Below are positions 8,215-15,550 of a stretch of DNA of 42,796 bases, piece by piece; the stretch's first letter is position 1; the number at the start of each line of letters is the position of its first letter. The translations under genes were made by a program, and so were the position numbers. The notes under the pieces are model-generated. The model saw nothing but the letters and a program-made list of their open reading frames with translations. It was not told the origin of the DNA and made no database searches. This DNA comes from an uncultured Pelagibacteraceae bacterium (GTDB lineage: Bacteria; Pseudomonadota; Alphaproteobacteria; Pelagibacterales; Pelagibacteraceae): positions 1 through 42,796 of the forward strand of contig CABYOP010000005.1 of NCBI GenBank assembly GCA_902520645.1. The letters run 5' to 3'.

Positions 8215-9540
8215 TTAACTCCAAGGGAACGGACTGTTCGAAGTAGGGTGAAGTTCACCTTTCTCGTAACGGTTGAATCTAAACGGTTTCAATAAATCAC
8301 TTTCAGTACCCAGAATTTCTTTTGCAACAAGTTCACCTACACCAATCATTTTATATCCATGATTTGCATCAGCGATCATATAAACATTTTCTAAAAATCT
8401 ATCAAAGATCGGAAACGAGTCTGGTGTCATGCATCCAAGACCACCTGATGGTCCTTTTCTATATAAACCAGATTTTCCCTCAAATCTTTTTTGACAATGT
8501 GCTAAAGCTGAACACCACATATCATTAAATGCTTCAGTTGTTTGGTATTCAGGTGACTCCACACCGTATGGATCAACATTAACTTGATCAAAATGTTTAT
8601 CAACTATGTAAGGGGATGTCCCACCTTGAACTCCTAGTCCTTCAATATCTGGCTTGTAATATATTCCCCAAATTTTATCAGTAATTAATTTTTTTGTTGT
8701 ATCAGAATATAATGGAGCAGTTGAGTCGACATGAATAACAGGAGGTTGTTTACCATCATTCATTTTTAAAAAATCTGGTTCAACACCTAGAACACCTTCT
8801 TGCAGCATCCAGTATTTCCACATATCAGTAGTATGTAATTTGCCATCTTTGTCTTTTATATTTGCAGTTTTTGGAAGTTCTAACATGTTCCAAAAATCTC
8901 TAACCCAAGGACCTGCACCAACAACTACTTGTTCGCACTCAATTGTACCTTTGTCAGTTTCTACACCAGTTACAGCTTTACTATTACTTCCTCTTTTAAA
9001 ACCAGTTACTTTAACTTCTTTGAATACGTTCACACCATTTGATGTTGATTTTTTTTCAAGTGCTTTTATTGAGTCAACATTGAATGCATAGCCACCTTTT
9101 TTTTCATGCAAGATAGAAGTTATACCTTTTGCCTGCCAATCATCGAACATATCTTTCATGTAATTCGTACAATCTTTTTCACCTTCTATAAATTCTGATT
9201 CATAACCAATTGCTTTTTGTTGCTCATAAATTGAAGCTACATCTTCATGCATAACTTCAGGCGAAATTTGTAAATATCCAACTGCATTATATTTAAAAGC
9301 ATCGGGATCACTTTCCCATACAGAAACTGAATGTGCCATTAATTCTCTCATTGCTGGCTGAAAATAATTATTTCTTACAACACCACACGCAATTCCACTT
9401 GCACCTGCAGCAGTATCTTTTTTTTCTAGAACAACTATGTCTCCAGGATTTTTATACGTTTCTGATAGTTTCCATGCGGTACTTAAACCGTGTATTCCAC
9501 CACCTATAATGACTACTTTTGCTTTTGCGGGTAATGACAT
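8215..9540 (-). CDS. FAD-dependent oxidoreductase of the DAO (sarcosine/glycine oxidase) family, substrate unknown
   Basis: This 441-aa protein has an N-terminal dinucleotide fold (VVIIGGGIHGLSTAWKL, residues 9-24), an acidic ribose end (VLEKK), SGIACGVVRNNY after the first beta-alpha unit, and a C-terminal FAD-closing stretch (PIFDRFLENVYMIADANHGYKMIGVG). The fold is that of amine-oxidising flavoenzymes such as sarcosine and dimethylglycine dehydrogenases. It lacks the RHDAVAWG segment present in the SoxB-like protein at 23835-25091. It has its own upstream spacer (102 bases, with an inverted repeat) and is followed after 70 bases by gmaS. Demethylation of an N-methyl compound is a fair inference; the exact substrate is not visible. 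Confidence 0.8.
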   Translation of the reverse strand: MSLPAKAKVVIIGGGIHGLSTAWKLSETYKNPGDIVVLEKKDTAAGASGIACGVVRNNYFQPAMRELMAHSVSVWESDPDAFKYNAVGYLQISPEVMHEDVASIYEQQKAIGYESEFIEGEKDCTNYMKDMFDDWQAKGITSILHEKKGGYAFNVDSIKALEKKSTSNGVNVFKEVKVTGFKRGSNSKAVTGVETDKGTIECEQVVVGAGPWVRDFWNMLELPKTANIKDKDGKLHTTDMWKYWMLQEGVLGVEPDFLKMNDGKQPPVIHVDSTAPLYSDTTKKLITDKIWGIYYKPDIEGLGVQGGTSPYIVDKHFDQVNVDPYGVESPEYQTTEAFNDMWCSALAHCQKRFEGKSGLYRKGPSGGLGCMTPDSFPIFDRFLENVYMIADANHGYKMIGVGELVAKEILGTESDLLKPFRFNRYEKGELHPTSNSPFPWS

Positions 9541-9595
9541 TCTAAAACCTTATTTTTAACAAAATAGAATTAATATAATTATTTTTAGAACTAAA

Positions 9596-9620
9596 AAGTA
9601 TATATATAAAATATACACTT
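9596..9620. promoter_or_regulatory. 25-bp imperfect palindrome upstream of the FAD oxidoreductase
   Basis: The arms aagtatata (9596-9604) and tatacactt (9612-9620) are inverted repeats with one mismatch and a 7-base spacer. The site lies 56-80 bases upstream of the FAD oxidoreductase ATG and 23 bases beyond the stop of the winged-helix gene. Size and symmetry suit a dimeric repressor operator, but the sequence is A/T-only apart from one G/C pair, so chance is a real possibility. Confidence 0.3.
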
Positions 9621-9642
9621 TAAACTTAACTGAAATAAGTGC

Positions 9643-9993
9643 TTAATAGCTTATATTTTTAAGAGTAGTTAAATATTCATTGAACTCTTTAATAAAAGAG
9701 TCGCTTGGCTTAATATTTTTAATTCTTTGATCTGTTGAAGTTTTTTCTAATAGGAAGAATCCTTTTTCACAAGCCTCAGTAATAATCAGCGCTGATTTTG
9801 GTCTAGATGTTTTAAATAATTTTGTTTTAAGTTCTTCAACAGATAATTTTTTATTTTCTTTATATGCTGACATTACTAATAACATCATATGATAATGAGA
9901 AGGGGATTTTCTAAAAAAATAATTGCTTGAAGTATGTGACTGCTTCATTTGATCTTCCCAGAAATTCAATAGAGTTTTTTTGTCTTTTGACAT
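9643..9993 (-). CDS. Small winged-helix (MarR-like) protein, probable regulator, 116 aa
   Basis: The C-terminal half reads like a MarR-type winged helix: a helix-turn-helix region (LSVEELKTKLFKTSRPKSAL, about residues 50-69), a recognition-linked segment (ACEKGFFLLEK), then the typical wing pattern STDQRIKNIKPSDSFIKEF with its Asp-x-Arg. It is shorter than a full MarR protein (about 140-150 aa). The gene begins 5 bases after the tdm stop, so it is co-transcribed with tdm. Control of tdm/tmoX or of the FAD gene downstream is a natural hypothesis. The winged-helix call is from pattern only. Confidence 0.65.
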   Translation of the reverse strand: MSKDKKTLLNFWEDQMKQSHTSSNYFFRKSPSHYHMMLLVMSAYKENKKLSVEELKTKLFKTSRPKSALIITEACEKGFFLLEKTSTDQRIKNIKPSDSFIKEFNEYLTTLKNISY

Positions 9994-9998
9994 TTAAT

Positions 9999-12338
9999 TT
10001 ATGATCTTACTTTAGACTTTGTCGGGTCATAAAAAGGAAAGGCAACTACTTTGGCACTTATTCTTTTTTGATGACCGTCAATTTTACCAATTTCAACCTG
10101 AGTCCCAATCTCTGAATACTGCATATCAACTCTGCACAATGCTATATTTTTATTTAAAGTTGATGATAAGCATCCACTTGTAATTACACCAACTTGAGAT
10201 CTTCCTATATGAACACAGTCACCATGACCAGCAATTTCTTTACCCGTTAATTCTAGTCCAACAAGTTTTTTTTGAGGGTTACTTTTTCTTTTTATTAATT
10301 CTTCTTTACCAATAAAGTCCTCTTCTTTTGTTTTTAATGGAACAGCAAAACCAATTCCTGCTTCAAAAGGATCTTGCTGACCATCAAACTCATTACCAAA
10401 TAAAATTAATCCTGCTTCAATTCTAAGTTTATCTAAAGCTCCAAATCCTGCAGGGATCAAACCATCTTCTTTTCCTGCTTCCATTAATTTATCCCAGACC
10501 TCAGGAGCATGTTTAGGGTGACACCAAATTTCATAACCTAACTCACCAGTATAACCAGTTCTAGAAACAATCAATGGTATTCCTTGCAACTCTTCTATTC
10601 TACAAATGCTAAATCTAAACCAACCAAGCTCATCTATTGAAGGTTGGGTTGGAGGTGTAAAGATTATCTTTTTTAAAATTTCTCTACTTTTTGGACCCTG
10701 TAATGAAACGTTACTTATTTGGTCTGTTGAATTTTTTATATTTGCATTGAAATTTTTCTTTTTTGCAATTTCTTTTAACCATTCACCTCCATATTCATCC
10801 CCACAAATCCATCTAAAACCAGTCTCACTTAATCTCAAAAGAGTACCGTCATCAAACATCATTCCATTTTCGTAGCACATTGCAGAGTATACGACTTGAC
10901 CTACCGATAATTTTTTAATGTTTCTTGTAAGTGTATAATTTAATAATTCTTCTGCATCAGGGCCAATAATTTCAAATTTTCTCAATGAAGATAAATCAAT
11001 TAAAACTGCATCATTTCTACAAGCGTTATACTCATTAACAAGCCCATGTTTTGTGTAATCATTTGGAAGCCAAAAACCTCTAGCATCAATAAAGTTTCTA
11101 GTTAGCTTTGATGTTCTTTCATAAAAGCCAGAGTTTCTTGTGAGTTTTTTTTCAGAGTCTGTTTTCATTCTAAATGCAAATGATTTAGTAAATTCTTTTT
11201 TCTTATCATATGTTCTAACAAAAATATTGGTTGGATTCCATGAATTACAAGGATCTATATCACTTGGACATGCTGTTGTGCCAATAGTCAAATCTTTTAA
11301 TGCTCTAAACATGACATAGTCTCCAGGACGAGAATAAGATTCATCGGAAATGACTGAGTTTAAACCACCTTCAGAGGTATTAAAAAATAAATTAATTGCG
11401 TGCCAGCCTTTTTGTTTTTGAAGACCATACTTAGACATACTTTCTGTAAGATTATCAGAGCAATTTGCATGGCCAAAATAACCAGCATCTTCATAGTACT
11501 TTGAAGTACAGGCAAGATTAAAAGTATCATGTTTACCAACTGTGTCTCTAATAACCTCTACTAAGGGTTCGTGGTCAGTATCATAAAATTTAGAAAATAA
11601 TCCTGGACCTGGAAATGTATTACCCATGAAAGTTCTAGTTGTTTGCCAATCCAAACCTTTTTCAATTCCTTTTTCTAATTTCCTTGTGTCAAATGCCACA
11701 AAGTCTGAACATTGTCTTCCAGTAGGACTTATTACTTGGATATAGTCACCTTCTTTAACTTCGTAAGATATACTGCTCGCTTTATTAATATTTTCTTCAT
11801 GCAAAGGTTCAAAGATAGGGTTGGGAATAACATTTAACTCTTTATCATCAATTATATTTGCTCTTTTAATATAAATAATTAAATCAGTAGGTGGATTTTG
11901 CTTTGTAACCTCCATGTCTTGTCCAGGAGCTGCAAATATTGCAAAACATTTGTCATTAGACTTTAGTTTAATTTTTTCACCAATTTGACTATCAATATCA
12001 AATAAGATTGAGGATTTTGAATTTGAAATATTTAAATTTAGTTTTTTAAGTTGATAATTAGTTGCTAAAATACTTTCATCTTTTTTACTTAATATATCTC
12101 TAATAAAATTTTTATTGTTGTTACTTTTAAGGTTTAAAATTCCTACATCTGATTTTCCGTCTTTATTGAAACATATTATTTCACAAGTTTGATTACCTTC
12201 GTTATTAATAATCTCTATCTCATCATCAGGAAAAATATGTAAAGCAGTAAGGCCACCACCATTTATAATATGTCTTTCAACCCCTGGTGGTAAAATATTT
12301 AGTCCTGGATATTTTATATCTTTACTAATTCCTAACAT
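9999..12338 (-). CDS. tdm: Trimethylamine N-oxide demethylase (DUF1989 + GcvT fusion)
   Basis: Tdm splits TMAO into dimethylamine and formaldehyde. The frame opens at a TTG at 12344, but the ATG at 12338 (MLGISKD, 779 aa) is preferred. Residues 1 to about 400 form a DUF1989 region. Cysteines C277, C293 and C357 (ATG numbering; TFNLACTSK, HANCSDN, TTACPSD) have the spacing I recall for the zinc cysteines of the Methylocella enzyme. From about residue 415 on there is a complete GcvT-type THF domain (IGPDAEELLN, SLQGPKSREIL, VSRTGYTGELGYEIW, LDKLRIEAGL), expected to capture the released formaldehyde on tetrahydrofolate. It is divergent from tmoX and shares the promoter region with it. The fusion architecture is diagnostic. 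Confidence 0.93.
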   Translation of the reverse strand: MLGISKDIKYPGLNILPPGVERHIINGGGLTALHIFPDDEIEIINNEGNQTCEIICFNKDGKSDVGILNLKSNNNKNFIRDILSKKDESILATNYQLKKLNLNISNSKSSILFDIDSQIGEKIKLKSNDKCFAIFAAPGQDMEVTKQNPPTDLIIYIKRANIIDDKELNVIPNPIFEPLHEENINKASSISYEVKEGDYIQVISPTGRQCSDFVAFDTRKLEKGIEKGLDWQTTRTFMGNTFPGPGLFSKFYDTDHEPLVEVIRDTVGKHDTFNLACTSKYYEDAGYFGHANCSDNLTESMSKYGLQKQKGWHAINLFFNTSEGGLNSVISDESYSRPGDYVMFRALKDLTIGTTACPSDIDPCNSWNPTNIFVRTYDKKKEFTKSFAFRMKTDSEKKLTRNSGFYERTSKLTRNFIDARGFWLPNDYTKHGLVNEYNACRNDAVLIDLSSLRKFEIIGPDAEELLNYTLTRNIKKLSVGQVVYSAMCYENGMMFDDGTLLRLSETGFRWICGDEYGGEWLKEIAKKKNFNANIKNSTDQISNVSLQGPKSREILKKIIFTPPTQPSIDELGWFRFSICRIEELQGIPLIVSRTGYTGELGYEIWCHPKHAPEVWDKLMEAGKEDGLIPAGFGALDKLRIEAGLILFGNEFDGQQDPFEAGIGFAVPLKTKEEDFIGKEELIKRKSNPQKKLVGLELTGKEIAGHGDCVHIGRSQVGVITSGCLSSTLNKNIALCRVDMQYSEIGTQVEIGKIDGHQKRISAKVVAFPFYDPTKSKVRS

Positions 12339-12372
12339 GTTCAATGTTTTATTATAATTTTATTGTGAACAT

Positions 12373-12446
12373 ATTATACTGAAAACGAGTTGACTATACT
12401 TATAAATGAGAACATACTTAAATTATGAATATTAATAACTGCGGAG
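12373..12446. promoter_or_regulatory. Divergent tdm / tmoX control region
   Basis: On the plus strand TTGACT (12390-12395) and CATACT (12413-12418) are spaced by 17 bases, a good sigma-70-type promoter for tmoX, with the ribosome site GGAG at 12443-12446. On the minus strand a perfect TATAAT (complement of 12373-12378) could serve tdm, although I see no good -35 for it. Two TATACT repeats start exactly 20 bases apart (12375 and 12395), two helical turns, and overlap these elements. Joint regulation of TMAO uptake and demethylation is likely. Confidence 0.55.
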
Positions 12447-12452
12447 TACATA

Positions 12453-13436
12453 ATGAAAAATAAAAGTTTGCCGTTAATAATCGGCGCAATAGTAGTAATA
12501 GCTGCAGCTGTTTTCTTCATGCAAGGGGGAGACAAAACTGCAAAAAAATCTGGTGATAGTAGCCAGCCAATAGTAATTCCGACACACAACTGGTCAAGCC
12601 AAATTGTAATGGCTTATGTTATCGGAGGAATTTTTGAAAGTATGGGTAACAACGTTTCATATGCTGAAGGTGTTGACTCACAAAAAGTCTACGAGTCAAT
12701 AAGACAGGGTGATGTAACTATATCCCACGAAGTATGGGAGTCAGCTTTCGGAAAATCTTTTGACAACGCAAGAGATGCTGGTGGTTTACTAGATTGGGGA
12801 GATCATGAAGCAAGAACACTTGAAGATATGGGATATCCTAACTGGGTTGTTGAAAAAGGATTATGCCCAGGCTTACCAGACTGGACAGCTTTAAAAAATC
12901 CTGATTGTGCTAAAAACTTTACAACTCCTGATTCACCAGATGGAAAAGGAAGAATGTTGGAAGGTCCACAAACTTGGCATGGTGATTTAATTCCTCAGAG
13001 AGTTGATGCTTTAGGTTTAGGAGACCTTTGGTGGGTTAAATTTGCTGGAAGTGCAGATGCACTTTGGGCAGAGTTAAAAGCAGCTGAAAAAGAAGGAAGA
13101 GGAACAATTATATTCAATTGGACTCCAAACTTTACAGATGGTGCTGGTTTTACATTTATTGACTTCCCTCCATATACGGCAGGTTGCAGACCAGCTGATG
13201 GTGGAGATGGGAAATGTGGTTCTCCTGATGGATACTTAAAAAAAGCAGTTCATGAGGATTTTCCAAAAACTCATCCAAATGCAGCTAAAGTCTTTAAAAA
13301 AATGTCATTTTCTACAAGTCAAATTGGAGCGATGGCAGCCTTGGTAGATGTTGATGGCATGACACATCAAGACGCAGCTAAAAAATGGTTAGCAGATAAC
13401 AAGAAAGTGTGGGAAGAATTTACACACGATCATTAA
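12453..13436 (+). CDS. tmoX: TMAO ABC transporter, periplasmic substrate-binding protein
   Basis: This 327-aa protein starts with a signal or anchor sequence (MKNKSLPLIIGAIVVIAAAV) and a polar linker, then an OpuAC-type binding domain for quaternary-amine-like ligands. Many tryptophans are spread through it (THNWSS, HEVWES, PNWVVEK, TWHGDL, LWWVKF, FNWTPNF), as expected for an aromatic cage around a trimethyl group. Two cysteine pairs in a Pro/Gly-rich stretch (GLCPG...NPDC; GCRPADGGDGKC) may be disulfides. It is divergent from tdm and followed by a terminator before the rest of the transporter operon. The TmoX assignment rests on fold plus tdm/tmoWV linkage; a glycine-betaine/choline binder is the alternative. 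Confidence 0.85.
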   Translation: MKNKSLPLIIGAIVVIAAAVFFMQGGDKTAKKSGDSSQPIVIPTHNWSSQIVMAYVIGGIFESMGNNVSYAEGVDSQKVYESIRQGDVTISHEVWESAFGKSFDNARDAGGLLDWGDHEARTLEDMGYPNWVVEKGLCPGLPDWTALKNPDCAKNFTTPDSPDGKGRMLEGPQTWHGDLIPQRVDALGLGDLWWVKFAGSADALWAELKAAEKEGRGTIIFNWTPNFTDGAGFTFIDFPPYTAGCRPADGGDGKCGSPDGYLKKAVHEDFPKTHPNAAKVFKKMSFSTSQIGAMAALVDVDGMTHQDAAKKWLADNKKVWEEFTHDH

Positions 13437-13463
13437 GGTTAAACATTTTAAAAACTTATAGAT

Positions 13464-13498
13464 CTCTCCCAACTTTGTTGGGAGGGATTTTTTTTTAT
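13464..13498 (+). terminator. Rho-independent terminator after tmoX
   Basis: A perfect 8-bp stem (13466-13473 ctcccaac, 13477-13484 gttgggag), extendable by two pairs, with a 3-base loop, is followed by a run of nine T. It separates tmoX from the MORN gene and tmoWV, so the abundant binding protein can be made in excess while read-through or a second promoter supplies the membrane parts. Confidence 0.92.
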
Positions 13499-13521
13499 TT
13501 TATTTTGTGTAAAATATAATC

Positions 13522-13896
13522 ATGAAAAAAATTATTTTCTTTTTAATTTTAACATTTTTTATTTGTGCATCAGCCTTTGCTAGAAGTACTGGATGTAAAG
13601 AGGGAAATTGTGAAAATGGATATGGCAAATGGGTTTATACAGATAAAACTACCTATGAAGGCGAGTGGGTAGAAACAAAAAAACAAGGACAGGGTGTAGA
13701 AACTTGGCCCAATGGATATATTTATAAAGGTGAGTTTGAAAATAGTGTCTGGAGTGGACAAGGAATTTTAACATTTCCAGATGGTTCTTCTTATGACGGG
13801 GAATGGGCCAATGGTTTTATGAATGGTCAAGGAACATTTACTTGGGTAAATGGAAAACAAAAATCTGGAATTTGGAGAAATGGAAAACTAGAATAA
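13522..13896 (+). CDS. Secreted MORN-repeat protein, 124 aa
   Basis: A clear signal peptide (MKKIIFFLILTFFICASAFA) is followed by a Cys pair (GCKEGNC) and about four MORN motifs of the type Y-x-G-x-W/F...G-x-G (TYEGEWVETKKQGQG, IYKGEFENSVWSGQG, SYDGEWANGFMNGQG). MORN repeats commonly bind lipids or partner proteins. It is predicted periplasmic or envelope-associated. It sits 26 bases past the tmoX terminator and 2 bases before the next gene, inside the TMAO transporter locus. A link to transport is positional only; no such subunit is known to me for TmoXWV. Confidence 0.82.
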   Translation: MKKIIFFLILTFFICASAFARSTGCKEGNCENGYGKWVYTDKTTYEGEWVETKKQGQGVETWPNGYIYKGEFENSVWSGQGILTFPDGSSYDGEWANGFMNGQGTFTWVNGKQKSGIWRNGKLE

Positions 13897-13898
13897 TA

Positions 13899-14450
13899 AT
13901 GTTTCAAGAAAATTATTTAAATAAATTAAAAACAATACCTGAGTGGCTTAGACAATTTGGGGGACTAGTGATTGTTACATTAATTATAATTTTATCTTTT
14001 GTTGCACTAAATAATATTTTTGGTGAAGGAGACGATCTAGTTAAAAGAATGAAAATTGAAGAAGATAGAATTGCAGAAGAAAGAAAAATAAATGAATTAA
14101 TATCAAGTCTGCCATCTGGAATTTTAGTTACTTTCGATGGGACCGATCATCATAGATTATCAGACGATGTTTATGAGAAAGTCTGCAAAGCTACAAAACT
14201 TATCCCACAAAGAGCTATAATGGGTGCTAATTTTCTTAATTTTAGAGCGCATGAAATTTATACAATAAATGGTAATAAAATTGATGATACATTTGTTAAG
14301 TGGGATAAAGAAAAAAATAAATGTTTTGCAGGTTTTACAGTAAGTGGAAATAATGTTGGGGTAGATGAAAAAATAGCTGTAACTGGAGAGGCATTAAGTT
14401 TTTTAAGTACAGGGATTGATACAAGAGTTTATTACATCAAAAATTTTTAA
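13899..14450 (+). CDS. Membrane-anchored protein of unknown function, 183 aa
   Basis: The frame opens upstream at 13803 inside the MORN gene, but the ATG at 13899, 2 bases after the MORN stop, is the credible start. One transmembrane helix (about residues 22-42, GGLVIVTLIIILSFVALNNI) precedes a charged stretch likely to be a short coiled coil (LVKRMKIEEDRIAEERKINE). A soluble domain of roughly 115 residues follows, with two cysteines (KVCKA, NKCFAG). I recognise no family. It is transcribed with the MORN gene ahead of tmoW and may form an envelope pair with it. Confidence 0.75.
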   Translation: MFQENYLNKLKTIPEWLRQFGGLVIVTLIIILSFVALNNIFGEGDDLVKRMKIEEDRIAEERKINELISSLPSGILVTFDGTDHHRLSDDVYEKVCKATKLIPQRAIMGANFLNFRAHEIYTINGNKIDDTFVKWDKEKNKCFAGFTVSGNNVGVDEKIAVTGEALSFLSTGIDTRVYYIKNF

Positions 14451-14515
14451 TAAGGAGAATCAAACATTATATACATTTTAATTTAATTAAATTTCGTATA
14501 ACTTAATATTAATTT

Positions 14516-15547
14516 ATGTCTGACGCAGTTATTAAATGTGAGTCTGTTTACAAAATTTTTGGAGAAAATGCAGAAAAAATGCTTCAAGAAGCAAACGGAA
14601 ATGTAAATGCAAAAACTTTTCAAGAAAATGGATGTATAGTTGGAGTTAATAATGCTTCTTTTGAAGTAGCAAAAGGAGAAATGTTAGTTGTGATGGGTTT
14701 ATCTGGATCTGGTAAATCAACTTTGCTTAGATGTATCTCTAGATTGACAGAGGCAACAGGTGGAAAAATTTTTATAGAGGGCCAAGATTTATTAAAGTTA
14801 AACAACAAAGACCTCATTGATCTTAGAAGAAATAAAATGGGAATGGTTTTTCAAAGTTTTGCTCTATTACCTCACAAAACTGTCTTAGAAAATATAGCAT
14901 TTCCACTTCAGATTAAAGGTATTAACACTGATGATAGCATTAGTAAGGCAATGGATATGGTTAAGTTAGTTGGATTAGATGGAAGAGAAAACTATTTTCC
15001 AAGAGAACTTTCAGGTGGACAGCAACAGAGAGTAGGTATTGCTAGGTCCTTGGCAGTAGAACCAGATATTTGGTTTTTAGATGAGCCTTTTTCTGCATTA
15101 GATCCTTTGATCAGAAAAGAAATGCAGGATGAATTTTTAAGACTTCAAGATAAATTACAAAAAACTATCATGTTCATTACTCATGATTTTGATGAAGCTT
15201 TAAAGCTAGCAGATCGAATAGCAATTATGAAAGATGGTATCATTGAACAATTAGATACACCTGCCAAGATAGTTTTAAATCCTGCAACAGAATATGTCAG
15301 AAAATTTACAGAAGAAGTCCCTAGGGAAAAAGTTTTGTTAATTGAGGATGTAATGGATCAATCTACAAATGATAATTTAGGAGATTTAAGAGTTTTAAAA
15401 GATGAAATCATAGAAAATGTTGCTGAAAAAATTCTAACACAAGAAAAAACTGTAGGAGTTATAGATCGTGATAAAAACATTATAGGCTCTATAAATCCAA
15501 CAAAAATTATAAATACAGTATTTGGTGGAAGAAAAAATGGAAATTAA
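14516..15547 (+). CDS. tmoW: TMAO ABC transporter ATPase
   Basis: This 343-aa ATPase has an intact set of motifs: Walker A GLSGSGKST (61-69), Q-loop VFQSFALLPH (111-120), signature LSGGQQQR (165-172), Walker B IWFLDEP (185-191) and switch His223 in ITHDFDE. A C-terminal extension of about 90 residues resembles the regulatory tail of ProV/OpuA-type ATPases. It energises TmoV at the inner membrane. It ends 3 bases before tmoV. An orphan AAGGAG lies far upstream (14452-14457), about 58 bases from the ATG, and therefore cannot serve this start. Confidence 0.88.
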   Translation: MSDAVIKCESVYKIFGENAEKMLQEANGNVNAKTFQENGCIVGVNNASFEVAKGEMLVVMGLSGSGKSTLLRCISRLTEATGGKIFIEGQDLLKLNNKDLIDLRRNKMGMVFQSFALLPHKTVLENIAFPLQIKGINTDDSISKAMDMVKLVGLDGRENYFPRELSGGQQQRVGIARSLAVEPDIWFLDEPFSALDPLIRKEMQDEFLRLQDKLQKTIMFITHDFDEALKLADRIAIMKDGIIEQLDTPAKIVLNPATEYVRKFTEEVPREKVLLIEDVMDQSTNDNLGDLRVLKDEIIENVAEKILTQEKTVGVIDRDKNIIGSINPTKIINTVFGGRKNGN

Positions 15548-15550
15548 GCA

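Noticed and set aside
12339..12344. TTG start for tdm two codons upstream of the ATG
   Set aside because: An ATG only two codons later makes the TTG unlikely; the difference is trivial.
13803..13898. Upstream extension of the 183-aa gene into the MORN gene
   Set aside because: The extension would overlap the MORN gene by about 94 bases and is the frame-shifted reading of the repeats; the ATG at 13899 directly follows the MORN stop.
14452..14457. AAGGAG as ribosome site of tmoW
   Set aside because: It is about 58 bases before the ATG and no acceptable start codon lies at the right distance; may be a relic.
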